Origin: Dehalococcoidia bacterium
GTDB lineage: Bacteria > Chloroflexota > Dehalococcoidia > E44-bin15
Direction: 5' to 3'
Assembly (NCBI GenBank): GCA_041649635.1
Contig: JBAZMV010000001.1
Coordinates: 620,001-684,000, forward strand
DNA length: 64,000 nucleotides
The translations under genes and the position numbers were made by a program. This document shows positions 16,339 through 24,902 of the stretch, piece after piece. The notes below the pieces were generated by a model, which was not told the origin of the DNA, did not search any database, and worked only from the letters and a program-made list of their open reading frames with translations. The first letter of the stretch is position 1, and each line of letters starts with the position of its first letter.

Positions 16339-18020
16339 TACTTGCTTCCCGCCGCATGCCTCGCCGCTATGTAACCGAAAACCATCGATATCCCGATAGT
16401 CGCCCCCGCCCCCGGATACGCGTTACCCGTCACCGCGTCGGCGCAGTTGCCCGCGGCGTACAGGCCGCTGATCGCAGAGCCGTCCGCGCGCAGGACGCGG
16501 GCACTGGCGTCCGTCCTCAGCCCGCCGTTGGTGCCGATATCGCCGGGCCATAATTCGACTGCATAGAACGGCGGCGTGTCTATTGCGCCCAGGCAGGGGT
16601 TGGGCTTAGCCGCCGGGTCGCCGAAGTAGCGGTCGGCCGGACTCTCCCCCTTGTGGAAATCGAGGTCACTGCCCTTAGCTGCAAATTCGTTAAATCGACG
16701 CAACTCAGCCGCTAGTCCCGTCGCGTCTATGCCGCATTTGCCGGCCAACTCCTCGATAGTATTGCCCACCTTAATATAGCCGTTCTCGATATATTTCTTG
16801 GGGGTGTAGCCCGGTATCATGGGGCTCAGGGGATACTTGCCGCGGAAGCGCTTGTCGACGATTAAATAAGCCGGTATGGAGCATCCCGTCTTGGCATGAT
16901 CGGCGTACTGCGCCTTTACGATATCGGTGAACGGGCCAGCCTCGTTGGTAAAGCGCTTGCCCTTCTTGTTCACGATCATGGAGCCGGGAAGCGAGCGCTC
17001 CACCAGTATCATCATGGGCAGCGGGGCTCCGGGTACAAGCGACGTCGGTATCCACCACGCCTCCTCCATTGCTCCCAGGGCCGCCCCTGCTTCGATACCC
17101 ATGCCCACGGCGTCTCCCGCATTCTCCGGGCAGGCCACCGTCCATTTATCGCTTATAGGTTTTCGACTGTATTTATCCCTCATCGCTGCGTTACGCGGAT
17201 AACCGCCGGAGGCGATGATAACACCCTTGTCGGCCTTTATCGTTATCGACTTCCCTTCCCTCTCTGCTTCGACCCCGACGACGCGGCCGCCATCGACGAT
17301 GAGCCGTTTAGCTGCGGTATTCAGCCACAGCGGCACTTCGCGCTCAGCCAGCGACAGGCGCAGGCGGCCGATGGCCGCGTTGCCCATGTTCAGGCGTGTA
17401 TCGGTCTTGGAGAAAGTGCGCATCGGGTTCAGCGCATACAGGGCGATATTCTTAAATGCCGCTTTGCGCCCGCGCATCGACGTGTCCAGCAGGACATGGG
17501 CGTCGTACAGGCTGACCATGATGCGCCCGAAGACCAGCACCTGCGGGTGCAGGCCGCGTATCTGCGCCCGAAGTTTACCGAGCTTCCAGCCGTTGAAGGG
17601 CACCGGCTCTATGGTGCGGCCGCCCTGAGACTTGGCCCCCGCGGCGTCGGCATAGAAATCGGAGCTGCCGTGCACCACGCGGTAGCGCGCCCGGCTGTGC
17701 TCCTCCAGCCATTTAACGACCTCCGGCGCGTTTTCGACGTAGGCGCGCATACGATCCTCGGGGACTTTGCCGCCCGTTATCGCCTTGAGGTAAGCCAGTC
17801 CCTCATCCGACGAATCGCTCAACCCTTCCTGCTTCATCAGGTGATTGTTCGGCACCCACATTGCGCCCCCGGACATGGCCGTCGAGCCACCGTAAACGGA
17901 GCCTTTCTCTATTATGAGAGCTTTGCTGCCCAGATGGCTGGCAGCGAGGGCCGCGACCATGCCGCCGCCGCCCGAGCCGATAACCAGGATATCAGTCGTA
18001 TATTCCCATGCCTGCGCCAT
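16338..18020 (-). CDS. FAD-dependent dehydrogenase, KstD/fumarate-reductase flavoprotein type (paralogue 1)
   Basis: About 560 residues from ATG 18020, which has a GGGAGG site; an in-frame start 51 bases upstream is less likely. The N-terminal FAD-binding motif is DILVIGSGGGGMVAALAA followed by IIEKGSVYGGSTAMSGGAMW, and the C-terminal GLYAAGNCADAVTGNAYPG is the usual flavin-contacting end. The family includes 3-ketosteroid dehydrogenases and fumarate reductases. There is no signal peptide or heme-binding motif, so it should be a soluble flavoprotein. The closely similar gene at 24898-26586 shares most motifs. The substrate is not determined. Confidence 0.85.
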   Translation of the reverse strand: MAQAWEYTTDILVIGSGGGGMVAALAASHLGSKALIIEKGSVYGGSTAMSGGAMWVPNNHLMKQEGLSDSSDEGLAYLKAITGGKVPEDRMRAYVENAPEVVKWLEEHSRARYRVVHGSSDFYADAAGAKSQGGRTIEPVPFNGWKLGKLRAQIRGLHPQVLVFGRIMVSLYDAHVLLDTSMRGRKAAFKNIALYALNPMRTFSKTDTRLNMGNAAIGRLRLSLAEREVPLWLNTAAKRLIVDGGRVVGVEAEREGKSITIKADKGVIIASGGYPRNAAMRDKYSRKPISDKWTVACPENAGDAVGMGIEAGAALGAMEEAWWIPTSLVPGAPLPMMILVERSLPGSMIVNKKGKRFTNEAGPFTDIVKAQYADHAKTGCSIPAYLIVDKRFRGKYPLSPMIPGYTPKKYIENGYIKVGNTIEELAGKCGIDATGLAAELRRFNEFAAKGSDLDFHKGESPADRYFGDPAAKPNPCLGAIDTPPFYAVELWPGDIGTNGGLRTDASARVLRADGSAISGLYAAGNCADAVTGNAYPGAGATIGISMVFGYIAARHAAGSK

Positions 18021-18099
18021 AGCGGCCTCCCTTGCGAGCGTCGTTCCCGAATAGCGTAAAGGGGCATACAACGTTTGTCAATTCCGAGGGATGAAAACA

Positions 18100-18127
18100 G
18101 TAGGGGCAATTCATGAATTGCCCCTAC
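18100..18127. repeat. REP-like hairpin, perfect palindrome
   Basis: GTAGGGGCAATTCATGAATT followed by GCCCCTAC: a perfect 28-base palindrome with GTAG at one end and CTAC at the other. It lies in the intergenic gap between two minus-strand genes. Confidence 0.85.
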
Positions 18128-18152
18128 ATATCAATCTCAATAAAAACGACGG

Positions 18153-20747
18153 TTATCCCAGCCCGTAAACCACCTCGTTGGCCTCACGGATGGCCTTGTC
18201 GATGAGGCCCAGTCCGGAGACGTCGCCCACGGTGAACGAAGCGGGCACAAAACCCTTGCATGCCTCGTACAGCTCGGTCTTGGGATCGATGGTGCCGGCG
18301 ATGATCACCGTATCGGCCCGGATCATGTGCTCCGCATCGCCGTACTCCGGCTTGAACCACACGCCTTCCTTCGTTATTCTGGTGACCTCACAATTCGTAT
18401 GCATGGTGACGCCCACATCTCGCAGGCGCTCGATGTGCTCGGCGCGCCGCTTATCCCCGACCTCGGGCGCCAGCACCTCGGGCGAATCGATGACCGCCAC
18501 GGTGCGCCCGCGCTGAGCGATGAACTCGGCGGACTCGATAGCCGCCAGGTCCGCGCCCACGACCACGACTCTGTTGCCGATGAGCGGCAGCCAGGACTGC
18601 GTCATGTTCTGGATGCGCTGCGGTGTAATCATCTTCTGCATGAGCCCGCCGCCGACCCCGAGCCCGACCTTCATCCAGGCCGGTATCTTCCCGGCGCCGT
18701 CCTTGGGCACTTCGCCGTACATCATCTTGTGCAGCATGGGCCCGGTGATGACATGAGGCAGGTCACTGCCCTCGATCTGCGGCGTGACCACTTTGCCGCC
18801 GCTGGCATCGATAAGGACATCGGGCTGCTCGCGCTTGACCATATCCGGCGTCACCTCGACGCCTAGCTTTATGTCAATAGGGAGCTTCTTGATCTGTACC
18901 ATGAGATAATCGAGAAGAGTCTCGTTATCGGGATGCACCGTGCAGGCGGTGACCAGCGCCCCACCCAGCCTCTTGTGCCTGTCGTAGAGCGTAACCTTGT
19001 GCCCGCGCGCGGCTGCCACACGGGCCGCCTCCATGCCGCCGGGACCCGCGCCCACGATCGTTATCTTCTTAGGATTAGCCGTCTTGCCGTCGATGGGCCA
19101 CTCCTCCTCCTTGCCCATGCGCGCGTTGACAGCGCAGTGCACGTCCTCCAGCTTCATCAGCGAGTCCACGCAGGTGAGACAGCGCACGCAGTGGCGGATA
19201 TCGTCGAGCCTGTCCTCCATTATCTTCTTCGTCAATTCCGGATCGGCCAGGAACGGCCGCCCCATAACAACGGCGTCGCACCACCCTGCCTGCAACAATT
19301 GCTCGGCATAAACAGGGTCGTGTATGCAGCCCACCGGCATCACAGGCACGGAGACGACCTCCTTTATGGCGTGCGCCGCCGGCGCGTTGAAGCCGCACTT
19401 ATAGTTGGCACCTGCTATGATCTGATCGACGAGGGAGGAGATAACGCCGCCGGAGACGTGGAAGCAATCCACGCCCGCGGCCTCGATCATCGGGGCGATG
19501 CGCTGAGTGTCCGTCATATCGCGTCCGTTGGCGCCGCCGATGTTCTCATCGCCGGAGATGCGCACCGTCATCGGGAAGTCCCTGCCGACGACCTCCCTGA
19601 TGCGCTTGATGGTATCCAGCGACAGCTTCAGCCGCCCCTCCATGGTATGGCCGACATAAGGCCCCTCCTCGCGCTTGTTGCGCAGCGGCGAAAGGAAGGA
19701 ACCGAGCAAACAATAGTTATGCGCCATATGCACTTCGATGCCGTCGTATCCGGCTTCGCGCGCCCGACGCGCCGCCTGGGCGAACATCTCGATAAGCGCG
19801 GGAAGCTCGTCGTCCGCCAGCTCGCGGCAGACCTGCTGCGTGGACTCGGAGCGGTTCACCGAGGGCCCGATGCAGGGGTGGCCCTCAAGGAAGGGAGCCA
19901 GCGACTCGGGGCCGGGGTGCGTGAGCTGGGGGATTATCTTGGCGCCGTACTGGTGCACGGCATCGGTGAGCCGCTTGTGCTTCTCTATCTGGAAATCGCT
20001 GTGCAGGCCTACCGAAAGCGGCTGGTACCTGTGCAGCGGATCCACGGAGTTCATTTCGGTGACGATAAGGCCGACGCCATTTTTCGCACGTTCGGCCCAG
20101 TAATTTATCTGCCTGTCCGACGGCGTCTCGTCCGGGTTGGCCCAGACCAGCGTCATCGGCGACATGACCAGGCGGTTCTTTATCTCTATAGAGCCGAACT
20201 TCCAAGGCGACATCAGCATGCTTAGCTTCGGTCCGCCGCTTACCTTCTTCACCTCCGGCGAAGCCGTCACGCTTTGCACCTGTCGAGCGCCGCCGCCCTC
20301 TTTCGGAGCCCGGACCTCGGCCGTCTTGGCTTGCGGGGCCGCCGCAGCCTGTCCCTCGAAATCAGTGAAATCGGCTATCTTATTGCAGAACTCGACCGTC
20401 GGCTGGCTCGGCTTGTAAGCCTGCAAGGGAATGAGTTTCGCCATTTTGCCGGAGAGCTTGATATGGCGCTTGATGTAGCCGCGCATGCCCACGGACCAGT
20501 CGTTGAGCACCAGTATCTTATAGGCATATTCGGCCGGCATGGACATGTCCACATCGCCGCCCTCGACGAAGCCCTTCTGGATGATGCCCCTGTTCATGGC
20601 CATCCTGACCTCTCCCCTGGAAGTCCGTACGGTGAGATTCACCGTAACGCTGGTCAGGGAGTCCGGCATCTGCAGGTCGCCGGCGCTCTTGTACATCTCG
20701 GTAACTTTACTGAACCACTCATCCGACAGAAACTCAACCATTTTCAT
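18153..20747 (-). CDS. SCP2 domain fused to Old Yellow Enzyme / 2,4-dienoyl-CoA reductase-type enzyme
   Basis: The 864-residue protein has three parts. Residues 1-135 resemble an SCP2 sterol-carrier domain. Residues about 172-520 form an FMN-binding TIM barrel of the Old Yellow Enzyme group (SPWKFGSIEIKNRLVMSPM, QLTHPGPESLAPFL, HMAHNYCLLGSFLSP). A CX2CX2CX11C cluster (CVRCLTC...C) should hold a 4Fe-4S centre, and the rest is a Rossmann NAD(P)/FAD module (KKITIVGAGPGGMEAARVAA). This matches FadH-like dienoyl-CoA reductases and related enone reductases, with the added lipid-binding module. An Ala/Lys-rich linker joins the SCP2 domain to the barrel. Confidence 0.88.
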   Translation of the reverse strand: MKMVEFLSDEWFSKVTEMYKSAGDLQMPDSLTSVTVNLTVRTSRGEVRMAMNRGIIQKGFVEGGDVDMSMPAEYAYKILVLNDWSVGMRGYIKRHIKLSGKMAKLIPLQAYKPSQPTVEFCNKIADFTDFEGQAAAAPQAKTAEVRAPKEGGGARQVQSVTASPEVKKVSGGPKLSMLMSPWKFGSIEIKNRLVMSPMTLVWANPDETPSDRQINYWAERAKNGVGLIVTEMNSVDPLHRYQPLSVGLHSDFQIEKHKRLTDAVHQYGAKIIPQLTHPGPESLAPFLEGHPCIGPSVNRSESTQQVCRELADDELPALIEMFAQAARRAREAGYDGIEVHMAHNYCLLGSFLSPLRNKREEGPYVGHTMEGRLKLSLDTIKRIREVVGRDFPMTVRISGDENIGGANGRDMTDTQRIAPMIEAAGVDCFHVSGGVISSLVDQIIAGANYKCGFNAPAAHAIKEVVSVPVMPVGCIHDPVYAEQLLQAGWCDAVVMGRPFLADPELTKKIMEDRLDDIRHCVRCLTCVDSLMKLEDVHCAVNARMGKEEEWPIDGKTANPKKITIVGAGPGGMEAARVAAARGHKVTLYDRHKRLGGALVTACTVHPDNETLLDYLMVQIKKLPIDIKLGVEVTPDMVKREQPDVLIDASGGKVVTPQIEGSDLPHVITGPMLHKMMYGEVPKDGAGKIPAWMKVGLGVGGGLMQKMITPQRIQNMTQSWLPLIGNRVVVVGADLAAIESAEFIAQRGRTVAVIDSPEVLAPEVGDKRRAEHIERLRDVGVTMHTNCEVTRITKEGVWFKPEYGDAEHMIRADTVIIAGTIDPKTELYEACKGFVPASFTVGDVSGLGLIDKAIREANEVVYGLG

Positions 20748-20920
20748 TCCTCCTTAAGCCATTGACTAAGAGCCATCGCCTGAGAAATAATGTAGCATCG
20801 ACAATAAGTGAGCGACACGACCGCTATATTTTCTACGGTCGACGCTGTATAGTCAAGGGGCCCAAAGCGTTCAAAATGCTAACCCTGAGGGGAGGGCGAA
20901 GTCGGCTCGACGCTATAACC

Positions 20921-21060
20921 GCAAGGGCGAGGTGCCCTCGCCCCTACTTAGCAAAAGGGAAGTCCAGAGGGAGCACCCTCTGGCGGGGGTTTGGGGGTGT
21001 CCCCCAATTCTCTTTAAGTCCCCCAACGTATAGGGAACTACCAGGGGGTTCGGATATTGT
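20921..21060. repeat. Repeat island: REP hairpin plus GGGGGTGTCCCCC element
   Basis: The 20748-21129 gap has no gene I can support. It holds a hairpin with AGGGCGAGG/CCTCGCCCCTAC (20924-20947, CTAC foot), a CAGAGGGAGCACCCTCTG hairpin, GGGGGTGTCCCCC (about 20994-21006) and the motif CCCCCAACGTATAGGGAACT with a CAGGGGGTTCGG tail. The last two recur at 52123-52136, 52356-52412 and 28833-28865, so this is a composite dispersed element. Confidence 0.7.
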
Positions 21061-21129
21061 TTCCCCCTTCCAGGGGGATATTAGGGGGATTGATCCCCTT
21101 TCATTAACAATAATTTGAGGAGGAAGTGC

Positions 21130-21969
21130 ATGGACAAGGATAAGATAATCGCGCTGGTTAACGCATCGCCGGACCTGGTGGGCAAGCACGACCGCGAGGG
21201 CTGGCTCAATCTTTTTTCAACTAACGCAATCGTGCAGGACCCGGTGGGCGCAGGACCCAACCGCAAAGGTAAGGACATGCGCAAGGGAAAGGACGCCCTG
21301 GGCCGCTTCTACGACATCTTCATCGGGCCCAACACCATAAAGTTCGATGTGCACCAGGACATCGTCGTCGGCGACGAGATGATGCGCGAGGTCTCGATAA
21401 ACACCACCCTGCCCAACAGTGCCATCACCATAGTGCACTGTTTCCTCCTCTATAAAGTAGTCGAGGAGGGCGGCCAGCTCAAGATAGAGAGCCTGCGCGC
21501 GCACTGGAACTTCGGCAAGAACGCTATATCGCTTATGACGAAAAACGGGCTCAAAGGCATGACCGGCTCCGCAATGCAGTTCTATACCATGATCAAGGTG
21601 CAGGGACTGAAGCGAATCATTGAGTACCTGGGCGCCATGTACAAGGGCATACTCGGTAAGGGTATCAAATCAGCCAACGCCTTCGCCGCCGCCGTCAATG
21701 CTAAAGACGAGGCCGCCTTCACAAAGATGTTCGACTCCGGTGCGACGATCGAATTCCCTGTGGGCAGCAAGGCCATACCAGCGAGCGATTTCCTCAAGGG
21801 GGCTGGCAAGGACGTGAAGCTGGAGATCAAGAACCTGCGCTCGGGAGGTTGGTTCACCTCGGGGTCGGTCGACGTGACCGCGGGGGGCAGCTCGAAGCAC
21901 GGGGCGGTGTTCTTTGAGTTCAGCCCAAAGACCAAGAAGATTATCAGCGCGCGGTTCTTCTGGAATTAG
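21130..21969 (+). CDS. Tandem NTF2-like (SnoaL/ketosteroid isomerase-type) protein
   Basis: The 279-residue protein starts at ATG 21130, right after GAGGAGGAA. Residues 1-135 (LVNASPDLVGKHDREGWLNL, then VQDPVGAG and a series of strands ending SLRAHWNFG) and residues 175-279 (AFAAAVNAKDEAAFTKMFDS, IEFPVGS, GAVFFEFSPKTKKIISARFF) look like two NTF2-like cone folds, as in SnoaL or ketosteroid isomerase proteins. Catalytic residues cannot be assigned. It is divergent from the SCP2-OYE gene, which fits a role on steroid-like or polyketide-like substrates. Confidence 0.65.
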   Translation: MDKDKIIALVNASPDLVGKHDREGWLNLFSTNAIVQDPVGAGPNRKGKDMRKGKDALGRFYDIFIGPNTIKFDVHQDIVVGDEMMREVSINTTLPNSAITIVHCFLLYKVVEEGGQLKIESLRAHWNFGKNAISLMTKNGLKGMTGSAMQFYTMIKVQGLKRIIEYLGAMYKGILGKGIKSANAFAAAVNAKDEAAFTKMFDSGATIEFPVGSKAIPASDFLKGAGKDVKLEIKNLRSGGWFTSGSVDVTAGGSSKHGAVFFEFSPKTKKIISARFFWN

Positions 21970-21998
21970 TGAAATATTCTCTAGCCGATAAAATTTCA

Positions 21999-22023
21999 GG
22001 GGTACGGCGTGCCGTACCCCTAC
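21999..22023. repeat. REP-like hairpin between convergent genes
   Basis: GGGGTACGGCGTGCCGTACC followed by CCTAC: a perfect palindrome with a CTAC foot, located between the ends of the NTF2-like gene and the convergent glycosyltransferase gene, where it could also act in transcript 3' end processing. Confidence 0.75.
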
Positions 22024-22056
22024 CTATTTTCACAGGATAAATATTCTGATAACAGC

Positions 22057-23211
22057 TTATCTATAAACGTCCATGTTCGACAGGCGTGTCTCGCCGAGGC
22101 CTTCGTAAATCCTCTCCCTGGCAGCGACGTAATCCGAGAAGGCCACCTTCTGCGCGGCGGGCTGCCTGACCCACTTATCGGTGAGCCAGTTAGTGATAGC
22201 CCTCGAAGTTGAAAATATCTCCTCAGGGTTGATCAACAGAACCTGATCCTCGTTGGTGGAGACGAGGTTTTCGTAATGTCTGCTGAAATCAGCGTCATCG
22301 GTAATGATGCCCACACCGGCGCATAGAGCCTCCAGGGCCAGGTTGGATACCGGCGAATGGGGTTCCGGTTTCTTGAGGACAAACAACGCATCGAGACCGC
22401 TCAGGAAGGACGGCATCTGCCACGGCGCCATGAACCCGGGCCAGTTGAACTCCCTTATCGTGTTCCTGCCCAGCAATTTCTGTATCTCCTCCAGTCCGAG
22501 GCCCTGGTGCACCAGCGTGCAGTTGAAGTCATCGACAAGGTTGTGCATAAGGTCGCAAATATGCTGCATACCCTTGCGGTCCCAGTAGTAGTTGACCTTG
22601 CCCGCGGCGGCGATGTGCTTTCTATCTCCGCCGGTGTAAGGAAGAACGAAGGATTCGGCATCGACAACGTACGGATTCAGCACATGGGTATTGCCGTTGA
22701 GCGGCCTGAATACGCCGGCATAACGTTCGTCCGTCACCACGGCATCGGCGCACTTGATCGCCCCCTGCAGAAGTGCTTTAAATAGACCTTTCTTAAAGAA
22801 TTCCTCCATATCCGATACGCCGTGGCGCGCCACATGTTTCACTCCGGTAATGCGCTGAGCTACGTGACCGACCATGCCGTAAGGCGCGAGGTATCCCGTA
22901 TCGAGTATTTCGATATTATGCTTCGCTATTACATCGAGAGTCAGATCCAGGAGCGCCAGGGGCTGTTCATCGTATTCCGGTATGTGCCAGGGGATTTCTT
23001 GCTCGGAGCGATGTATGAATAAGTTCGGCAGTTTCTCGGCAGGCTCGCTCTCGTTCATTATCTGATAGGAGCCGGACGCCTCCCACGCGTCGGCGATTAT
23101 ATGGACATCATGCCCCCTCTTAGCCAACCCTCGCGCCATCCAGTAGGTCGCAGACGCGCTGCCGCCTTCGATGGGGTAATACTTTCCGAGGAACGCGATT
23201 CTCTTAGACAT
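22057..23211 (-). CDS. Glycosyltransferase, GT4-like (GT-B fold)
   Basis: The 384-residue protein starts MSKRIAFLGKYYPIEGGSAS, with the Gly-rich N-terminal loop and the MARGLAKRGHDVHII helix-strand unit of GT-B enzymes. The C-terminal domain has AAAGKVNYYWDRKG, a conserved acceptor-side segment, and PHSPVSNLALEALCAGVGII, the usual place of the Glu-containing nucleotide-sugar motif. It would transfer a sugar from a nucleotide donor in envelope glycan or lipid synthesis; donor and acceptor are unknown. No membrane segment is seen. Confidence 0.8.
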   Translation of the reverse strand: MSKRIAFLGKYYPIEGGSASATYWMARGLAKRGHDVHIIADAWEASGSYQIMNESEPAEKLPNLFIHRSEQEIPWHIPEYDEQPLALLDLTLDVIAKHNIEILDTGYLAPYGMVGHVAQRITGVKHVARHGVSDMEEFFKKGLFKALLQGAIKCADAVVTDERYAGVFRPLNGNTHVLNPYVVDAESFVLPYTGGDRKHIAAAGKVNYYWDRKGMQHICDLMHNLVDDFNCTLVHQGLGLEEIQKLLGRNTIREFNWPGFMAPWQMPSFLSGLDALFVLKKPEPHSPVSNLALEALCAGVGIITDDADFSRHYENLVSTNEDQVLLINPEEIFSTSRAITNWLTDKWVRQPAAQKVAFSDYVAARERIYEGLGETRLSNMDVYR

Positions 23212-23250
23212 CCGGAATCAATTCTTTTCAGCCGTAACGCCCCGCGCGGG

Positions 23251-23658
23251 TCAACCCATAAATATCTGCACGATATAAATGCATCCGTTCTTGATAACGC
23301 AGCCTATTCCCGTGCTGGTGTAAACCGGATTGAGGATATTCCTTTTGTGCCCTTCCGACCTCATCCATCCGTCGAATATGTTTTTGATGACGCGCCTGTT
23401 GTAGACCTTGCTCGGATACTTGCAACAGTTCTCCCCCACATACGAGTTGCCCACCATCTTATTTATGAAACGCGCCCTCCTCTTGAAACCGAAATGGGTT
23501 ATGGTTTTCCTCTCGGCCATGTAGTTAACGTGGCGCCAGGCGATCTTATCCAGCAGTTCCATCCTGTACAAAGGATGTACGTTGTTCTCGCCACGCCTGT
23601 CGTTGATCTCTTCTATCACAAGCCTCTTGGGATTCACCAGTGTATCAAGCAGCAGCAT
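23251..23658 (-). CDS. CAP-domain (SCP-like) protein without signal peptide
   Basis: The 135-residue protein covers a CAP/CRISP-PR1 domain: EEINDRRGENNVHPLYRMEL, a conserved MAERKTITHFGF, GENCCKYP, and FDGWMRSEGHKRNILNP followed by GIGCVIKNGCIYIVQIF. The His in THFGF and in SEGHKRN are the usual paired cavity residues. Most bacterial CAP proteins are secreted, but no signal peptide is encoded here, so either it acts inside the cell or the true start lies elsewhere. The context is a lone gene between the glycosyltransferase and MazG-like genes. Confidence 0.8.
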   Translation of the reverse strand: MLLLDTLVNPKRLVIEEINDRRGENNVHPLYRMELLDKIAWRHVNYMAERKTITHFGFKRRARFINKMVGNSYVGENCCKYPSKVYNRRVIKNIFDGWMRSEGHKRNILNPVYTSTGIGCVIKNGCIYIVQIFMG

Positions 23659-23766
23659 TTCTTCTTCTCTTACATTCTATAAAACATTAGAACAGGATAA
23701 TACATGCCGGGGGTTTTGAAAAGACTTACCCGCCGACATATCGACATATATGGTTAGAATCGATAA

Positions 23767-24303
23767 TCATATGTTGGACAGATTTGTGTAGTCGCCTTTC
23801 TCCGGGCTTGTTGCTGGCCTGGCGGAATTAAGCCTGGCCCTATCTTCCACGGCCCTGGCAATATCTATGCCGAGGGCATCCGCGAAAATCAGGCAGCATA
23901 TGAATAAATCGGCCAGATCGCCCTCCAGCTTCGCCCTATTCTCCGCGTCAACATCCGTCCCGCCCTGCTCGCCTTCCGAAACACGCTGAAATTGCTCCAG
24001 CAGTTCCGAGGCCTCCTCCGCTATAGCGACGGCCACATCCCCGGGGTTGCGATACCTGTCCCATTCCCTGTTACTCACGAACGACTTCACCATATCCCTT
24101 ATATCCGACATGGCAGCGCTTTCATCTGATATGCTGCCGAAGGTGTCGCTGGAACCGCTGCTAGCGCAGCTTTTGCAGGGCTGCTGCGCCAATTCGCTGA
24201 ACCGGCGTTCTATCTCATCTCTCGAAACGCGGCCGAATATGCCCGATTCAAACGAATGCCACTCAATATGACCGCATGTGTGAACGATGGAACGATTCAG
24301 CAT
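23767..24303 (-). CDS. MazG-like nucleotide pyrophosphohydrolase with N-terminal Cys/His segment
   Basis: The 178-residue protein has a C-terminal MazG-like domain (about residues 68-165): FVSNREWDRYRNPGDVAVAI, then the metal-binding EEASELLEQFQ, and LEGDLADLFICCLIFADALG, the EXXE and DXXD-type pattern of all-alpha NTP pyrophosphatases. These hydrolyse non-canonical or surplus (d)NTPs. The first 60 residues (CGHIEWHSF and PCKSC) look like a zinc-binding extension not usual in MazG-like proteins. It overlaps no neighbour and is 14 bases upstream in map order from a thioesterase gene on the same strand, which is transcribed first. Confidence 0.75.
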   Translation of the reverse strand: MLNRSIVHTCGHIEWHSFESGIFGRVSRDEIERRFSELAQQPCKSCASSGSSDTFGSISDESAAMSDIRDMVKSFVSNREWDRYRNPGDVAVAIAEEASELLEQFQRVSEGEQGGTDVDAENRAKLEGDLADLFICCLIFADALGIDIARAVEDRARLNSARPATSPEKGDYTNLSNI

Positions 24304-24316
24304 TGTTCTCCCTCCT

Positions 24317-24802
24317 TTATCCCACCATGAACGATCCGATTCCCACGGCGATGAGGCTGCCCTCCTCGTTCTTTAGCTCCATCCGTTCCACCAGCACCTT
24401 CTTTCCCTCACGCAGGATGGAGCCGGTCACGGTAAACTCCTTGCCTTTGCCTGGCCGTAGATAATCGACCCGCAGATCGATGGTGCGGATGACGCTCATC
24501 CTCTTGAGCTGTTCCTCCAGCGGATGGTCTTTGATATCTTTTATGCGATGCCATGAAGCCACCGCCCCACCGATGATATCCAGCATGCAGGAGATAACCC
24601 CGCCGTATAGTATCCCCAGCCCGGGATGCCCGCAGAGATCGTCGCGCATGGGAAACCGGATGCGAACGCTGTCGTCCTCCGTGGGCTCAACGGTCATGCC
24701 CATTAGCTCATGAAAGGGATGATACCTCGTCAGCAGCGCCATGCCGCCTTTCATCTCCTGGCTCTTCTCATTGTCGAAAATAGGCAGTTTGTCGTCTTTC
24801 AT
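24317..24802 (-). CDS. PaaI-type hotdog-fold thioesterase
   Basis: The 161-residue protein has the hotdog central helix GILYGGVISCMLDIIGGAVA with the HPGLG loop just before it, followed by DLRVDYLRPGKGKEFTVTG and a last strand AVGIGSFMV, which matches PaaI/YbgC-type acyl-CoA thioesterases. The usual catalytic Asn/Asp-Gly region is represented by HPG.GILYGG. The likely substrate is an acyl- or aryl-CoA, in keeping with the surrounding catabolic genes, but this is inference. Its stop is 13 bases ahead of the MazG-like start on the same strand. Confidence 0.8.
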   Translation of the reverse strand: MKDDKLPIFDNEKSQEMKGGMALLTRYHPFHELMGMTVEPTEDDSVRIRFPMRDDLCGHPGLGILYGGVISCMLDIIGGAVASWHRIKDIKDHPLEEQLKRMSVIRTIDLRVDYLRPGKGKEFTVTGSILREGKKVLVERMELKNEEGSLIAVGIGSFMVG

Positions 24803-24846
24803 TCTTTCGTTCCTCGATAGATTTTCCGACGCTTATTATACCAATT

Positions 24847-24902
24847 AGGGCGAATGATTATTCGCTCCTACACGTACGGGCACGGCGCGCCGTGCCCCTA
24901 TC
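24847..24902. repeat. REP-like hairpin pair at the end of the second flavoprotein gene
   Basis: AGGGCGAATGATTATTCGCT with CCTAC (24847-24871) is followed by CGTACGGGCACGGCGCGCCG with TGCCCCTAT (24873-24902). The stop codon TAG of the flavoprotein gene (24900-24898, minus strand) lies inside the foot of the second hairpin. Confidence 0.75.

Noticed and set aside
16206..16553. Plus-strand 115-codon frame near the end of the flavoprotein gene
   Set aside because: Most of it overlaps the minus-strand gene and a REP, and its N-terminal part has no ribosome site or family.
18933..20225. Long plus-strand open frame of 430 codons opposite the SCP2-OYE gene
   Set aside because: It is a shadow of the real minus-strand gene, His/Arg-rich with no domain; high GC leaves the opposite strand open.
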